Assembly: GCA_050943255.1 (NCBI GenBank)
Contig: JBMNOV010000005.1
Location: forward strand, 9,181 to 73,180
DNA: 64,000 nt
Direction of reading: 5' to 3'
Source of the DNA: UBA4844 sp050943255
Lineage (GTDB): Bacteria; Bacillota; Syntrophomonadia; Syntrophomonadales; Syntrophomonadaceae
Shown: positions 1 to 9,437 of the stretch, piece by piece
How positions within the stretch are numbered: the first letter of the stretch is position 1
Layout of the letters: every line of letters begins with the position of its first letter
The notes under the pieces: model-generated
What the model was told of the DNA's origin: nothing
The model's database searches: none
What the model saw: only the letters and a program-made list of their open reading frames with translations
Program-made: the position numbers and the translations under genes

Positions 1-1
1 T

Positions 2-766
2 ATCAGCAAAAATAGTCAATCGGCTATGCGCTTCCTGGTTGGACAGGAAATAGCGATTAAAACTGTATATTTTAATAGTTATCAAAGTGAACATTACGAT
101 ATTAAATATACCAGTATTGATCAGCCCTATATCAAATTGATTGCCGAGGTAGCTGAAGATGCTTATAAATCAGTAAGTAATGTGTTTGGGATGGAGCCGT
201 CTCAGCGTACCACAATAGTAGTATATCCCGATAGCATTAGTTTATCCAAAAGTTTTGGTTGGGATAAGGATGCAAATGCAATGGGGGTTTATTGGGCAGG
301 TTCAATTAGAATATTATCCCCCCGAGAATGGTTAACTGAGGACGATATGCAGTATTATTTTGCCCGGGAGGGACCTATGGTACACGAATTTATACATCTA
401 ATGGTTGACGAAATGACCGGGGGGAATTATAATCGCTGGTGGACAGAAGGGGTAGCACAGTATTTTGAAAAACGAATTACTGGCTTTACCTTTGCTAAAC
501 CTTTTGTTTATGGGCAACAAGTTGAATACTATGAACTTAAACAATTAGGAAAACAATTTGATGAATTAGATCAGTCTATTGCCTATTGGGAATCCCTGCA
601 GATCATAGAATTTATAGTTAATGAATGGGGAGAGGACAGCCTTTTTCAAATAATGCAGCAACTGGGTGAGGGAAGGAGTTTAGAAAAGGCTATCGAAAAT
701 GTACTGAAAATTTCCTATAATAAGTGGGAAGATAGTTTTTACCGTCATATAACCTATGACTCTTAA
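2..766 (+). CDS. Gluzincin-type (peptidase MA-like) metallopeptidase, 5' end outside window
   Basis: The reading frame is open from the first base of the window and no ribosome binding site precedes the ATG at 26, so the true start probably lies upstream and this is a partial gene. The visible part holds a zinc-protease motif HEFIH near residue 120, followed 17 residues later by a glutamate in WWTEGVAQYFE, which fits the HExxH...E arrangement of gluzincins of the peptidase MA type. Such proteins are usually extracytoplasmic and anchored by an N-terminal segment; that part is not visible here. The gene ends 15 bases before murA, so the two are probably cotranscribed. The substrate is unknown. 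Confidence 0.75.
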   Translation: MSKNSQSAMRFLVGQEIAIKTVYFNSYQSEHYDIKYTSIDQPYIKLIAEVAEDAYKSVSNVFGMEPSQRTTIVVYPDSISLSKSFGWDKDANAMGVYWAGSIRILSPREWLTEDDMQYYFAREGPMVHEFIHLMVDEMTGGNYNRWWTEGVAQYFEKRITGFTFAKPFVYGQQVEYYELKQLGKQFDELDQSIAYWESLQIIEFIVNEWGEDSLFQIMQQLGEGRSLEKAIENVLKISYNKWEDSFYRHITYDS

Positions 767-781
767 CAAGAGGTGTAAATC

Positions 782-2035
<1,254 letters not shown>

Positions 2036-2047
2036 AGAAAAGCTGAT

Positions 2048-2089
2048 AAGGCGTTTGTTTTATATTTTGTAAAACAAACGCCTTTTTTT
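2048..2089 (+). terminator. Rho-independent terminator after murA
   Basis: A perfect 15-base stem (2048-2062 with 2070-2084) with a 7-base loop is followed by a T run. It ends the peptidase-murA transcript. Confidence 0.9.
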
Positions 2090-2183
2090 ATGGAAGATAT
2101 TGAACAGTATAATTAATGTTTAAGCGATAGAAAATATGACTGCTTCCTAATCTTAAGAGAAAAAAAAACCAAGGAGGAATAGC

Positions 2184-3257
2184 GTGAAGAGGCAAGTGGT
2201 CAGGGCAATTCTGTACTTTCTTATATTTTTTGGTGTTGGTCTTAGTGCAGTATATGTATTAAACAATAAAAATGTATCAGTTAAACCCATTACGGTGGAG
2301 GAGCAAGTAAAGATAAAGGGAACTATAAGCGAAGTTGCAGCAGCAGTAAGTCCATCAGTTGTAGGGATTACCAATTTAAGTAGTAATGGAGACCTTTTCA
2401 ACCAGCGCAGCCTGGAGAAGACTGGCTCAGGGGTTATTATTGATCATGACGGTTATATAGTCACAAATAACCATGTGGTAAAAGATGCCGATAAATTGAT
2501 AGTAAGCCTGGCTGATGGTACTGAAAAAGAGGCTAAAATAATTGGTGCTGATCCACGTACTGATTTAGCCCTAATTAAAATTCAAGTCGAGCGGCAGGTG
2601 ACTCCAGCTCATTTTGGGGACTCTGACCAACTAATAGTAGGACAGGAAGTAGTAGCAATTGGAAATCCAATGGGCTTAAGTTTTGCCCGTTCTGTTACTG
2701 CAGGGATAATAAGTGGTTTAAATCGCATGATTACAACTGAAGAGGGCTTTAATTTTCGCCTTATACAGACAGATGCCGCAATCAACCCTGGTAACAGTGG
2801 TGGCGCTCTGGTGAACCTTGAAGGGAAATTAATAGGAATAAATACGGTTAAGATAGCAGCCGAGGGTTTTGAGGGTATGGGTTTTTCCATTCCTTCCAAC
2901 CAGGTACAATTGGTAATTGCCGATATTAAAAAATACGGTAAGGTTGTACGCCCCTTGATGGGAATTAAGATAATTGGTGAAATAAGCAAAGATGAGGCGC
3001 GTTATTTTAATCTTCCAATTGCGAATGGGGTAGTGGTGGAACCGGTAAAAGGCGGGCCCGCTGATAAGGCTGGTATTAGGTCATATGATATAATAAATAA
3101 ATTAGATGGAGTAAATATAGAAACAGCTTTCCAACTACAGGGATTAATATTTAGTAAAAAAATCGGACAGGTAGTAAAGGTAGAATTACTTAGATTGCCT
3201 CGTAGCCAAGCAAGTAAAACTGAGCGTAAGACCTTTAATGTGAAATTAGATAAATAA
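2184..3257 (+). CDS. HtrA/DegP-like trypsin-type serine protease with PDZ domain
   Basis: This is a membrane-anchored quality-control protease of the S1C family, expected to act outside the cytoplasmic membrane on misfolded proteins. One hydrophobic segment (residues about 7-25) serves as signal anchor. The catalytic triad is visible as His97 (NNHVV), Asp127 (RTDLAL) and Ser205 (NPGNSGGAL). One PDZ domain covers about residues 255-345. The length of 357 residues is typical of single-PDZ Gram-positive HtrA proteins. The start is GTG at 2184 after AAGGAGG. It is a single gene with a 3' hairpin, convergent to the Ig-like gene. Regulation is not evident; no CtsR box was seen upstream. Confidence 0.93.
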   Translation: MKRQVVRAILYFLIFFGVGLSAVYVLNNKNVSVKPITVEEQVKIKGTISEVAAAVSPSVVGITNLSSNGDLFNQRSLEKTGSGVIIDHDGYIVTNNHVVKDADKLIVSLADGTEKEAKIIGADPRTDLALIKIQVERQVTPAHFGDSDQLIVGQEVVAIGNPMGLSFARSVTAGIISGLNRMITTEEGFNFRLIQTDAAINPGNSGGALVNLEGKLIGINTVKIAAEGFEGMGFSIPSNQVQLVIADIKKYGKVVRPLMGIKIIGEISKDEARYFNLPIANGVVVEPVKGGPADKAGIRSYDIINKLDGVNIETAFQLQGLIFSKKIGQVVKVELLRLPRSQASKTERKTFNVKLDK

Positions 3258-3294
3258 AAAGTCCGGATAGGAATGCCTGCAAACATATCCGGAC
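3256..3294 (-). terminator. Hairpin between convergent genes, T run on the minus strand
   Basis: A 9-base stem (3261-3269 with 3286-3294) is flanked at 3256-3260 by A residues, giving a T run on the minus strand. It probably terminates the Ig-like gene that reads towards it. Confidence 0.65.
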
Positions 3295-3336
3295 ACTCAT
3301 ACAATAAACATATCTAATTAGGTGATCTTGAGGGAG

Positions 3337-3822
3337 TTATTCTTCAATAGGTGGGGGAACTATTCGTCTCCTTCCTGTCTTGAATTTGATAATAACGGTT
3401 TTCCCAAGCTTTTCCCCATCCCTGGAAGTTAGGTGAGGGAAGATAGCAACAGTATACTCAGTGTTGGCGGCCAAACGTCTAGTCATTCTAATAATTATCT
3501 TGCGGCGACCACCGAAGGCAAAGGACCGAGACAGATGGTAATCAATACCTTTTTCAAGACGTTTGGTACCCTCCCATACATGAATCTGGAAGCGGTTATG
3601 TCTCCGTACGGAGTGATCGAATACACTTTTATCGAATATAAGAATAATGTTACGGATAAGCGGCGAAACGTTGGTTGAACCATCGGCAGGTATAGATCCA
3701 ATAAAGTTAAGTGGCCGTATTCTTCGATGTATCTTGTCACTAAAATCAAATGAGTGTCTTCTTCGATGTGGCAGCAATGTACCTCTGAATTTAAATGGCC
3801 GTCTTTTTGGATGCGGCATCAT
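3337..3822 (-). CDS. Small basic protein with SbsA/Big_5-type Ig-like domain
   Basis: I recognise one Ig-like domain of the SbsA (Big_5) type from about residue 43 onward: a start of the form SIPADGSTNVSP, a strand LIFDKSV, and a final IIKFKTG. In this family the domain normally occurs as repeats in secreted surface proteins. Here it stands alone in 161 residues, with no signal peptide or membrane segment. The first 40 residues are rich in Arg, Lys and His, and the C terminus is GRRRIVPPPIEE. A strong AAAGGAGG precedes the ATG, so the gene looks real and expressed. It is transcribed alone, convergent to htrA. Function is unknown; a role as a surface or nucleic-acid-associated protein is only a guess. 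Confidence 0.75.
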   Translation of the reverse strand: MMPHPKRRPFKFRGTLLPHRRRHSFDFSDKIHRRIRPLNFIGSIPADGSTNVSPLIRNIILIFDKSVFDHSVRRHNRFQIHVWEGTKRLEKGIDYHLSRSFAFGGRRKIIIRMTRRLAANTEYTVAIFPHLTSRDGEKLGKTVIIKFKTGRRRIVPPPIEE

Positions 3823-4076
3823 TTTACCTCCTTTTTCATAACTTGGTGTATACTATGCACATGGGTATAGCCCGGTTACTCTTCTGTTAGGGATTTTTTG
3901 CGGCAATTAATATCCGATTACATTAGAAGTATTTATAAAAAGAATTACTGTATTAATGTTTAGGCTAAGTTTGTAGACAAAAATAGTTACTCTAGTTGTG
4001 GAATACGCTGGGATATATACTTTTTTACCAAAATTTCTAGCATTATTTTTAACGTTAGGAAATAATTTACAGGGAG

Positions 4077-4565
4077 ATGACAGATATTCGATATAGGATT
4101 ATTTCAGTAGGTAAAATAAGAGAAGCTTTTTATTTGAGCGGGGTTAAAGAATACCTAAAAAGATTAGAACCTTATGCGAATTTTGAATTAATAGATGGAT
4201 TGGAGGAGAAAACCAACCCCCGTGCGGCTGAAAAAGAGATTGAAAAGGTTCTTAATAAAGAAGGGGAGAAGGTTTTAAAGTTAGTAGATAATGATGATAT
4301 TTTGGTAGCACTGGATATCAAGGGTACCGGAATTAGTTCGGAAGCATTGGCTTTACTAATACAGCAATGGAATCTCTCAGGTAAGAGCAGGACTAACCTA
4401 GTAATAGGAAGCTCATATGGCTTATCTGATAAGGTAAAGCAAAGGGCAAACCAACTTATTTCTTTCTCCTCAATGACTTTTCCTCACCAAATGGCTGTTC
4501 TTATTCTCAGTGAGCAATTGTATCGTGGTTTTAAAATATTAAAAGGTGAACCGTACCACAAATAG
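4077..4565 (+). CDS. rlmH: 23S rRNA (pseudouridine-1915 N3)-methyltransferase RlmH
   Basis: RlmH is a SPOUT-class methyltransferase that modifies pseudouridine 1915 in helix 69 of 23S rRNA on assembled ribosomes. The family signature is clear: ISVGKIRE near the N terminus, VIGSSYGLSD for the SAM-binding knot, and the C terminus LYRGFKILKGEPYHK. At 162 residues the length fits. The ATG at 4077 touches its Shine-Dalgarno sequence (AGGGAG directly before ATG), and homologues begin about three residues later, so the real start could be an unusual ATT codon at 4086. Upstream in frame there is a stop at 4056. It is a single gene. Confidence 0.93.
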   Translation: MTDIRYRIISVGKIREAFYLSGVKEYLKRLEPYANFELIDGLEEKTNPRAAEKEIEKVLNKEGEKVLKLVDNDDILVALDIKGTGISSEALALLIQQWNLSGKSRTNLVIGSSYGLSDKVKQRANQLISFSSMTFPHQMAVLILSEQLYRGFKILKGEPYHK

Positions 4566-4873
4566 GATTCATAGTTAAAATAACCAGAAATCCTTATCTT
4601 TCCTAGTGATTGGAGTCCTGGTTTTAATAAATAAAGGGTTAGAGATTTATTTTGTTCAAGGTTTCGGCTAGATTCTTGCAAGACAAATTGTTGTGCAACT
4701 TGAGGCAAGGAACTAAAATCTAGTGGTTGTCCTAACTGTTCCTCATCATATTCGTCCACCAGTATCCAGTGATAAGCCCCCGGCTATTCAGAGAGAACGA
4801 GTGCTTCCCCAGTATAATAATTACAGTATACCTCTCTTCGAGGTTGGGGTATCGTAAATACAAATGAAACGCA
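4484..4873 (-). pseudogene. Possible decayed reading frame downstream of the CDGSH gene
   Basis: Directly after the stop of the CDGSH-like gene, in the same frame, the minus strand stays open except for a TAG at 4784-4786. The conceptual protein on both sides looks protein-like (for example EVYCNYYTGEALVLSE before the stop and AYHWILVDEYDEEQLGQ after it). A GTG at 4759 could start the second part, but no good ribosome binding site precedes it. The end overlaps rlmH antisense. I do not recognise a family. It may be a gene remnant or chance. Confidence 0.25.
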
Positions 4874-5080
4874 TTATAATATTCCTTGGGCACGGCTACA
4901 GGTTTTCATATTTCCTTTTGATATCCCGTCACAGTAAGGCATATTTTCTGATTTACCACAACGGCATAGGGCAACTGGTTCTTGGTGTTCAATAGTATAA
5001 CCTTCATCATCCACCAGAGCTACATGCCCAGCTACAATAATTGGCCCTTGGTTAAGTATTTGAATCCGAGCATCTCCCAT
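4874..5080 (-). CDS. CDGSH-type iron-sulfur domain protein lacking the His ligand
   Basis: Small CDGSH proteins bind a [2Fe-2S] cluster through three cysteines and one histidine and act in electron transfer or cluster delivery. This protein has the three-cysteine part CRCGKSENMPYCDG, but the residue pair that should read Ser/Thr/Ala-His is Ile-Ser, so the usual histidine is missing. The N-terminal half matches the family layout (MGDARIQILNQGP, then VDDEG). I chose the ATG at 5080 (68 residues), preceded by AAAGGAAAGG. A longer frame opens at 5161 but adds a segment atypical for the family. Cluster binding may be altered or lost. Confidence 0.75.
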   Translation of the reverse strand: MGDARIQILNQGPIIVAGHVALVDDEGYTIEHQEPVALCRCGKSENMPYCDGISKGNMKTCSRAQGIL

Positions 5081-5233
5081 TTGGCAATCATCCTTTCCTT
5101 TTTTTCTTAGCATATCCCAAGATAAAAATAAAAATGCGTCCAAGGCTAAAACGGTTTTCAAGGATAGGCTTAATTCCTTAGCAGTTCACCGGAGTCTATT
5201 TTTTAAGAGCAACTGTTATGGGCAAAAAGAGTT

Positions 5234-5890
5234 TTATTCAAGATAATATACCGGATATTGGTCCTTGTCCTGGTCAATAAAGTGCCACCATTCATAAAAG
5301 ATACTATTAAAACCGTGCTTTACCATTATTTGTTCCAGTAGACGTGCATTGTCGGCAACTTCTTTACTAACATCACTGTAATCACGATTAGCCCTGGCCG
5401 TAAAATCATCAAATCCAGTAGGCATAGGGATTTCTTTGTTTCCTTTTACCAGGGTAACATCTACTGCCACTCCCCGGGAGTGATAAGAAAAGCCTTTATG
5501 AGGATTAATGACAAACCTGGAATCAGGGTAACTGTTCCAAAGACTAAATTGAGCTGCAGGTGGACGATATGCGTCCCAGACCTTAATGGTATAACCCATT
5601 GAGGAGAATTCAGCCTGAGCAGCCTTTAACTTTTCTGCAGTTCCCCTTCGCAGATAAGCTATATTTTTTTCATAAATTTTGGTACCGGTAAAATTCTTTG
5701 CAGTTGCATATCTTAAATCTATCTTCAAGTCAGGAATATACTCATTCAGGGCTACCATGTCCTGTTGGGAAAGTTTTTCTGAAGTATTTTGCACAGCTTG
5801 TTTTTTAAAGGGTGGGGATTGGAGATAAAAAAATGTTGCTGTAATTAAGGTTATAGCTATAAAGACAATTAAGCGGTTTCTATTCTCCAT
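5234..5890 (-). CDS. VanX/DdpX-type D-alanyl-D-alanine dipeptidase (M15D), membrane-anchored
   Basis: M15D peptidases are zinc enzymes that hydrolyse D-Ala-D-Ala. The zinc ligands appear in SYHSRGVAVDVT (SxHxxGxAxD) and in the C-terminal YEWWHF motif, whose Glu is the catalytic base. LRYATAKNFTG and WDAYRPP are also family features. An N-terminal hydrophobic segment (about residues 6-22 from the chosen start) suggests export and anchoring, unlike cytoplasmic VanX. I chose the ATG at 5890 because GGAGGAGG lies just upstream; a frame from 5923 would place that site inside the gene. No vanH, vanA or vanRS neighbours are present, so a role in wall turnover or dipeptide use is more likely than glycopeptide resistance. 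Confidence 0.88.
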   Translation of the reverse strand: MENRNRLIVFIAITLITATFFYLQSPPFKKQAVQNTSEKLSQQDMVALNEYIPDLKIDLRYATAKNFTGTKIYEKNIAYLRRGTAEKLKAAQAEFSSMGYTIKVWDAYRPPAAQFSLWNSYPDSRFVINPHKGFSYHSRGVAVDVTLVKGNKEIPMPTGFDDFTARANRDYSDVSKEVADNARLLEQIMVKHGFNSIFYEWWHFIDQDKDQYPVYYLE

Positions 5891-5969
5891 ATTTATAATA
5901 AACCTCCTCCCATAGCTAATCATAGTCAGTAATATGATTCGGAGGTTTATAGGGAATTATACTTAATTT

Positions 5970-5998
5970 TTGCAGGGAAACCTGTTTGACGGTATAAT
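5970..5998 (+). promoter_or_regulatory. SigA-type promoter of glnS
   Basis: TTGCAG (5970-5975), a 17-base spacer and a perfect TATAAT (5993-5998) precede a leader of about 115 bases to glnS. Confidence 0.75.
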
Positions 5999-6119
5999 TA
6001 TAAACGTTTGTATTCGATAAAAATATAGGTAATAATAGATAGTGATTATTTGCTAAAATCCTATTATTCTGTGAAGAAAATAATTAGATCAGGATACACC
6101 TATCTAGGGAGGATAGATA

Positions 6120-7853
6120 ATGACTGAATCGCAATTTGAAAAAATGAGTCCAGAACCGAACAATAACGACAAAGTAACGGTGCCGGGTAACTTTATTCAG
6201 AGCATTATCAGTGAAGATTTGCGTATGGGCAAAAATCGAGGCCGGGTACATACCCGATTTCCACCAGAACCTAATGGGTATCTACATATTGGTCATGCCA
6301 AGTCGATTTGCCTCAATTTTGGTCTGGCTCTTGCTAATGGAGGTATTACAAATCTACGGTTTGATGATACCAACCCCAGCAAAGAAGAAACAGAATATGT
6401 TGAATCTATAAAAATGGACGTTCGCTGGCTAGGTTTTGACTGGGAAGATCGCATTTTTTTTGCTTCTGATTATTTTGAGCAACTTTATCAATATGCTGTT
6501 CAGCTCATAAAAAAAGGTAAAGCTTATGTTTGTGACCTTTCCGCTCAAGAGATCAAGGATTACCGGGGAACTCTTACTGAAGCTGGTATAGAAAGTCCTT
6601 ACCGGAACCGTTCAGTGGAAGAAAACCTGGAGCTATTTGCCCGCATGCGGGCAGGAGATTTTGCGGATGGTTCCCGGGTCCTAAGAGCTAAAATAGATAT
6701 GGCATCACCTAATCTTAATATGCGAGATCCAGTATTATACCGAATTCTCAGGGTTCCCCATCACCGTACAGGCAGTAAATGGTGTATCTATCCTATGTAT
6801 GATTATGCCCATCCCTTGTCTGACGCATTGGAGAATATCACCCACTCAATCTGTACCCTTGAGTTTGCAGATCATCGTCCACTTTATGAGTGGATTATTG
6901 ACAATGTAGACTACGACCAGGAAGTACATGGGCGCCCGCAGCAGATTGAATTCGCCCGTTTAAATCTTACCCATACAATAATGAGTAAGCGAAAACTCAG
7001 GAGATTAGTTGAGGAAGGATATGTAAGGGGTTGGGATGATCCTCGTATGCCTACCATATCTGGCTTACGTCGGCGGGGTTATACCCCTACAGCGATAAGG
7101 GATTTTTGTAATCGCATTGGTGTAGCCAAACGGGATAGTATCGTAGATATAGCCCTTTTAGAACATTGCATCAGGGAAGAGTTGAACCTGAAAGCTCCAA
7201 GGGTTATGGTGGTTCTGCAACCGTTAAAGGTTATTATTGATAATTATCCAAAAGGTCAGGTAGAGTGGCTGGAAACTGAAAACAACCCTGAGGTCCCAGA
7301 AGCGGGGAAAAGGATGATACCATTTTCCCGAGTAATTTATATTGAACAAGAAGACTTTAGAGAGAACCCACCTAAAAAATTCTTTCGCCTAGTTCCTGGC
7401 GGGGAAATCCGTTTAAAAAGTGCTTATATTATTAAGTGTGAAAAGGTTGTAAAGGATGAAAATGGGAAGATAATAGAACTAATCTGCAGTTATGACCCTG
7501 ATTCTAAAAGCGGCGGTATTACCGCTGGCCGTAAGATCAAAGGGACATGCCACTGGGTATCAGCACAACATGCTATACCCGCAGAGGTCAGGATATATAA
7601 TCATCTTTTCCTGGATGAGAACCCGGAAGAGGATGAGGAAGAGGATTTTACTGCTAAAGTAAATCCCCATTCGCTGGAAGTACTGGATTCCTGTATGATC
7701 GAACCTAGTTTAGCCCAAGCCACAGGGGAAAGTCGCTACCAGTTTATTCGCCAGGGATATTTTGGGCTTGACCAGGACTCAACCCCTGAAAAATTAGTAT
7801 TTAATCGTATTGTCTCTTTAAAAGATAGTTGGGCCAAAATACAGAAAAAATAG
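6120..7853 (+). CDS. glnS: Glutaminyl-tRNA synthetase
   Basis: GlnRS charges tRNA-Gln with glutamine directly. The class I signatures are present: HIGH in PNGYLHIGHAKS near residue 57 and the KMSKS equivalent MSKRKL near residue 288. The residues around them, together with a two-part beta-barrel anticodon-binding region in the C-terminal half (about 340-560), fit GlnRS rather than bacterial GluRS. The 577-residue length fits the family. The start is ATG after GGGAGG. Most Bacillota lack GlnRS and use GluRS plus the GatCAB amidotransferase, so this gene marks an old transfer or retention. It is transcribed alone between its own promoter and terminator. Confidence 0.95.
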   Translation: MTESQFEKMSPEPNNNDKVTVPGNFIQSIISEDLRMGKNRGRVHTRFPPEPNGYLHIGHAKSICLNFGLALANGGITNLRFDDTNPSKEETEYVESIKMDVRWLGFDWEDRIFFASDYFEQLYQYAVQLIKKGKAYVCDLSAQEIKDYRGTLTEAGIESPYRNRSVEENLELFARMRAGDFADGSRVLRAKIDMASPNLNMRDPVLYRILRVPHHRTGSKWCIYPMYDYAHPLSDALENITHSICTLEFADHRPLYEWIIDNVDYDQEVHGRPQQIEFARLNLTHTIMSKRKLRRLVEEGYVRGWDDPRMPTISGLRRRGYTPTAIRDFCNRIGVAKRDSIVDIALLEHCIREELNLKAPRVMVVLQPLKVIIDNYPKGQVEWLETENNPEVPEAGKRMIPFSRVIYIEQEDFRENPPKKFFRLVPGGEIRLKSAYIIKCEKVVKDENGKIIELICSYDPDSKSGGITAGRKIKGTCHWVSAQHAIPAEVRIYNHLFLDENPEEDEEEDFTAKVNPHSLEVLDSCMIEPSLAQATGESRYQFIRQGYFGLDQDSTPEKLVFNRIVSLKDSWAKIQKK

Positions 7854-7879
7854 TTTAATAAATTTAAAAGCAATCGTAG

Positions 7880-7908
7880 CGGCAGGGCTTAACCGGCTCT
7901 GCCGTTTA
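7880..7908 (+). terminator. Probable terminator after glnS
   Basis: A 9-base stem with one G-U pair (7880-7888 with 7896-7904) is followed by TTT. It lies between the convergent glnS and yihY-like genes. Confidence 0.6.
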
Positions 7909-7909
7909 A

Positions 7910-8743
7910 TCATGGATTTGTGGTCTTTTCCCTCCTGGCAAGGGTGGCATTAATTTCACCACCAATAAGAATTATGATACTACTTAGGTAAAGCCATAAT
8001 AGTAATATAATTATTCCACCTAGACTACCGTAGGTACGGGTGAAGTTACTAAATTGATTAACATAGAAGGAAAAGGCCAGTGAAGTAAAAACCCAGCCCA
8101 GGCTGGAAAATAATGCTCCGGGGATAGTCTCCCGGAAGGTTGTTTTTTTATTGGGAGCATAGCGGTAAAAAAACATAAAGACTATTAGCATAACTACTAG
8201 TGGTATAGAAAAACGATAGATCTGCCAGCTTTTCACAAAAAGATCTGTATTTCCGGTTCCGGCAAATAAAGTCTGTCCCAGCAGTTTACCCAATACCAAA
8301 AGAACAAAAGCCATGATTATTACTAATGTAAGGCCAATAGTAAAAAAGATGGCCATTCCCCGGACTTTCCAAAAAGGCCGGTTTTCCTTTTCACCATAAG
8401 ACTTATTTATACCATGAATAACTGCATTAACTCCATTGGATGAGGCCCAGATGGTAAAAAGAGCGCCGAGAGAGAGCAGGGTTTGGCGATTAGTGTTTAA
8501 GGTCTGTCGCACTACTTCCTGAACAACCTTAAATGCGTCCCTTGGGAGTATTCGGGATAAGTCATAAAGGACCTGTTCACTAGTAATAGTAGTATAACTT
8601 AATAAGGTTAAGAGAAAGATAAGGAAAGGGAAAAAGGCTAGCAAAAGATAATAGGTCAACTGTGCACCTAGGGCTGGTACCTCGTGTTCTTGGAAACGCA
8701 GGTAGAAGTCTTTTAACACCTGATAGCCCGCATATTTCTTCAA
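7910..8743 (-). CDS. YihY/BrkB-family inner membrane protein
   Basis: This 277-residue integral membrane protein belongs to the YihY (formerly RNase BN, BrkB) family, whose function is not settled. Family marks include PALGAQLTYYLLLAFFPF in the first membrane segment, then SSNGVNAVIHGINKSYGEKENR, and a final long hydrophobic block GGIIILLLWLYLSSIIILIGGEINA. I count about six membrane segments. The ATG is near GGGGG on the minus strand. The gene stands alone and converges with glnS. Confidence 0.9.
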   Translation of the reverse strand: MKKYAGYQVLKDFYLRFQEHEVPALGAQLTYYLLLAFFPFLIFLLTLLSYTTITSEQVLYDLSRILPRDAFKVVQEVVRQTLNTNRQTLLSLGALFTIWASSNGVNAVIHGINKSYGEKENRPFWKVRGMAIFFTIGLTLVIIMAFVLLVLGKLLGQTLFAGTGNTDLFVKSWQIYRFSIPLVVMLIVFMFFYRYAPNKKTTFRETIPGALFSSLGWVFTSLAFSFYVNQFSNFTRTYGSLGGIIILLLWLYLSSIIILIGGEINATLARREKTTNP

Positions 8744-9018
8744 AAGCTATTCCCCCATAACTTATAATTATGCCGTAAACCTGATATTTATTTTGGGCTT
8801 TTAGAATAGTTGTAATTAATCAAGTGCTATGGTTAATTATAAATTAACTACTTATAGGGGTTATATCCCCAGAGCGCACCCATAGGGCCTAAGTAAAATA
8901 CAACAGTATACAAAGCATATCTCCTAATATAAGTAGAGGTTGGATTGATAGTGTAAGGAAAAGCGGGGAGATTATACATGATCATATGAAAAAACTTCCC
9001 CGCCTAGTTAGAGAAAAT

Positions 9019-9246
9019 TTAATTGTGATGTTCTTTTTGGGTATCTTTAATAATAGTAACCATGGTGGAATTAACCATAGCAAATACCTGATCATCTTTT
9101 TTTAGGTTTAAATCATTAAGGGCAGCAGTACCTATAGTCGCAGTAAATGCCTGGTCCCCGACATCCATAATTACCTCACTCATTACTGGACCAGTCTTGA
9201 TTTCCATCACCCTTGCCACCAGTTTATTTGGGTCGCTGATTCGCAA
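9019..9246 (-). CDS. Molbindin-like TOBE/Mop-domain protein
   Basis: One Mop/TOBE domain fills almost all of the 75 residues: NKLVARVMEIKTGPVMSEV, then GTAALNDLNLKKDDQVFAMV. Free-standing domains of this kind form oligomers that bind molybdate or tungstate in the cytoplasm, serving as store or sensor for molybdenum/tungsten cofactor enzymes. The start is TTG after AAGGAGGGA. No modABC or moa genes are nearby. Its presence suggests that the organism uses molybdenum or tungsten enzymes such as formate dehydrogenases, which is an inference. Confidence 0.85.
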   Translation of the reverse strand: MRISDPNKLVARVMEIKTGPVMSEVIMDVGDQAFTATIGTAALNDLNLKKDDQVFAMVNSTMVTIIKDTQKEHHN

Positions 9247-9437
9247 AAAGCTCCCTCCTTTTTTGACTTTAGCTTATGCCTAAAAAAATCAATTATACAG
9301 ATTTAACAAAATACGATAACCGAACTAAAGCTTTTGTATAAGTAAGAGGTAGAAAGCATCTTGTGCCCAAAAGGTAATAAGATTATTTTTTATGGTATAA
9401 TTATTACAAATAGCAATAATTAGAAATGAGGTGTATT

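Noticed and set aside
2609..2989. Open frame of 126 codons antisense to the htrA-like gene
   Set aside because: It is fully inside a clear gene and its translation has no protein-like features.
3433..3678. Plus-strand frames opposite the Ig-like gene
   Set aside because: The minus-strand frame has a strong ribosome binding site and a recognisable Ig-like fold; the plus-strand frames have neither.
5234..5890. Vancomycin resistance cluster
   Set aside because: Only a VanX-type dipeptidase is present, with a membrane anchor and without vanH, a vanA-type ligase or a two-component system.
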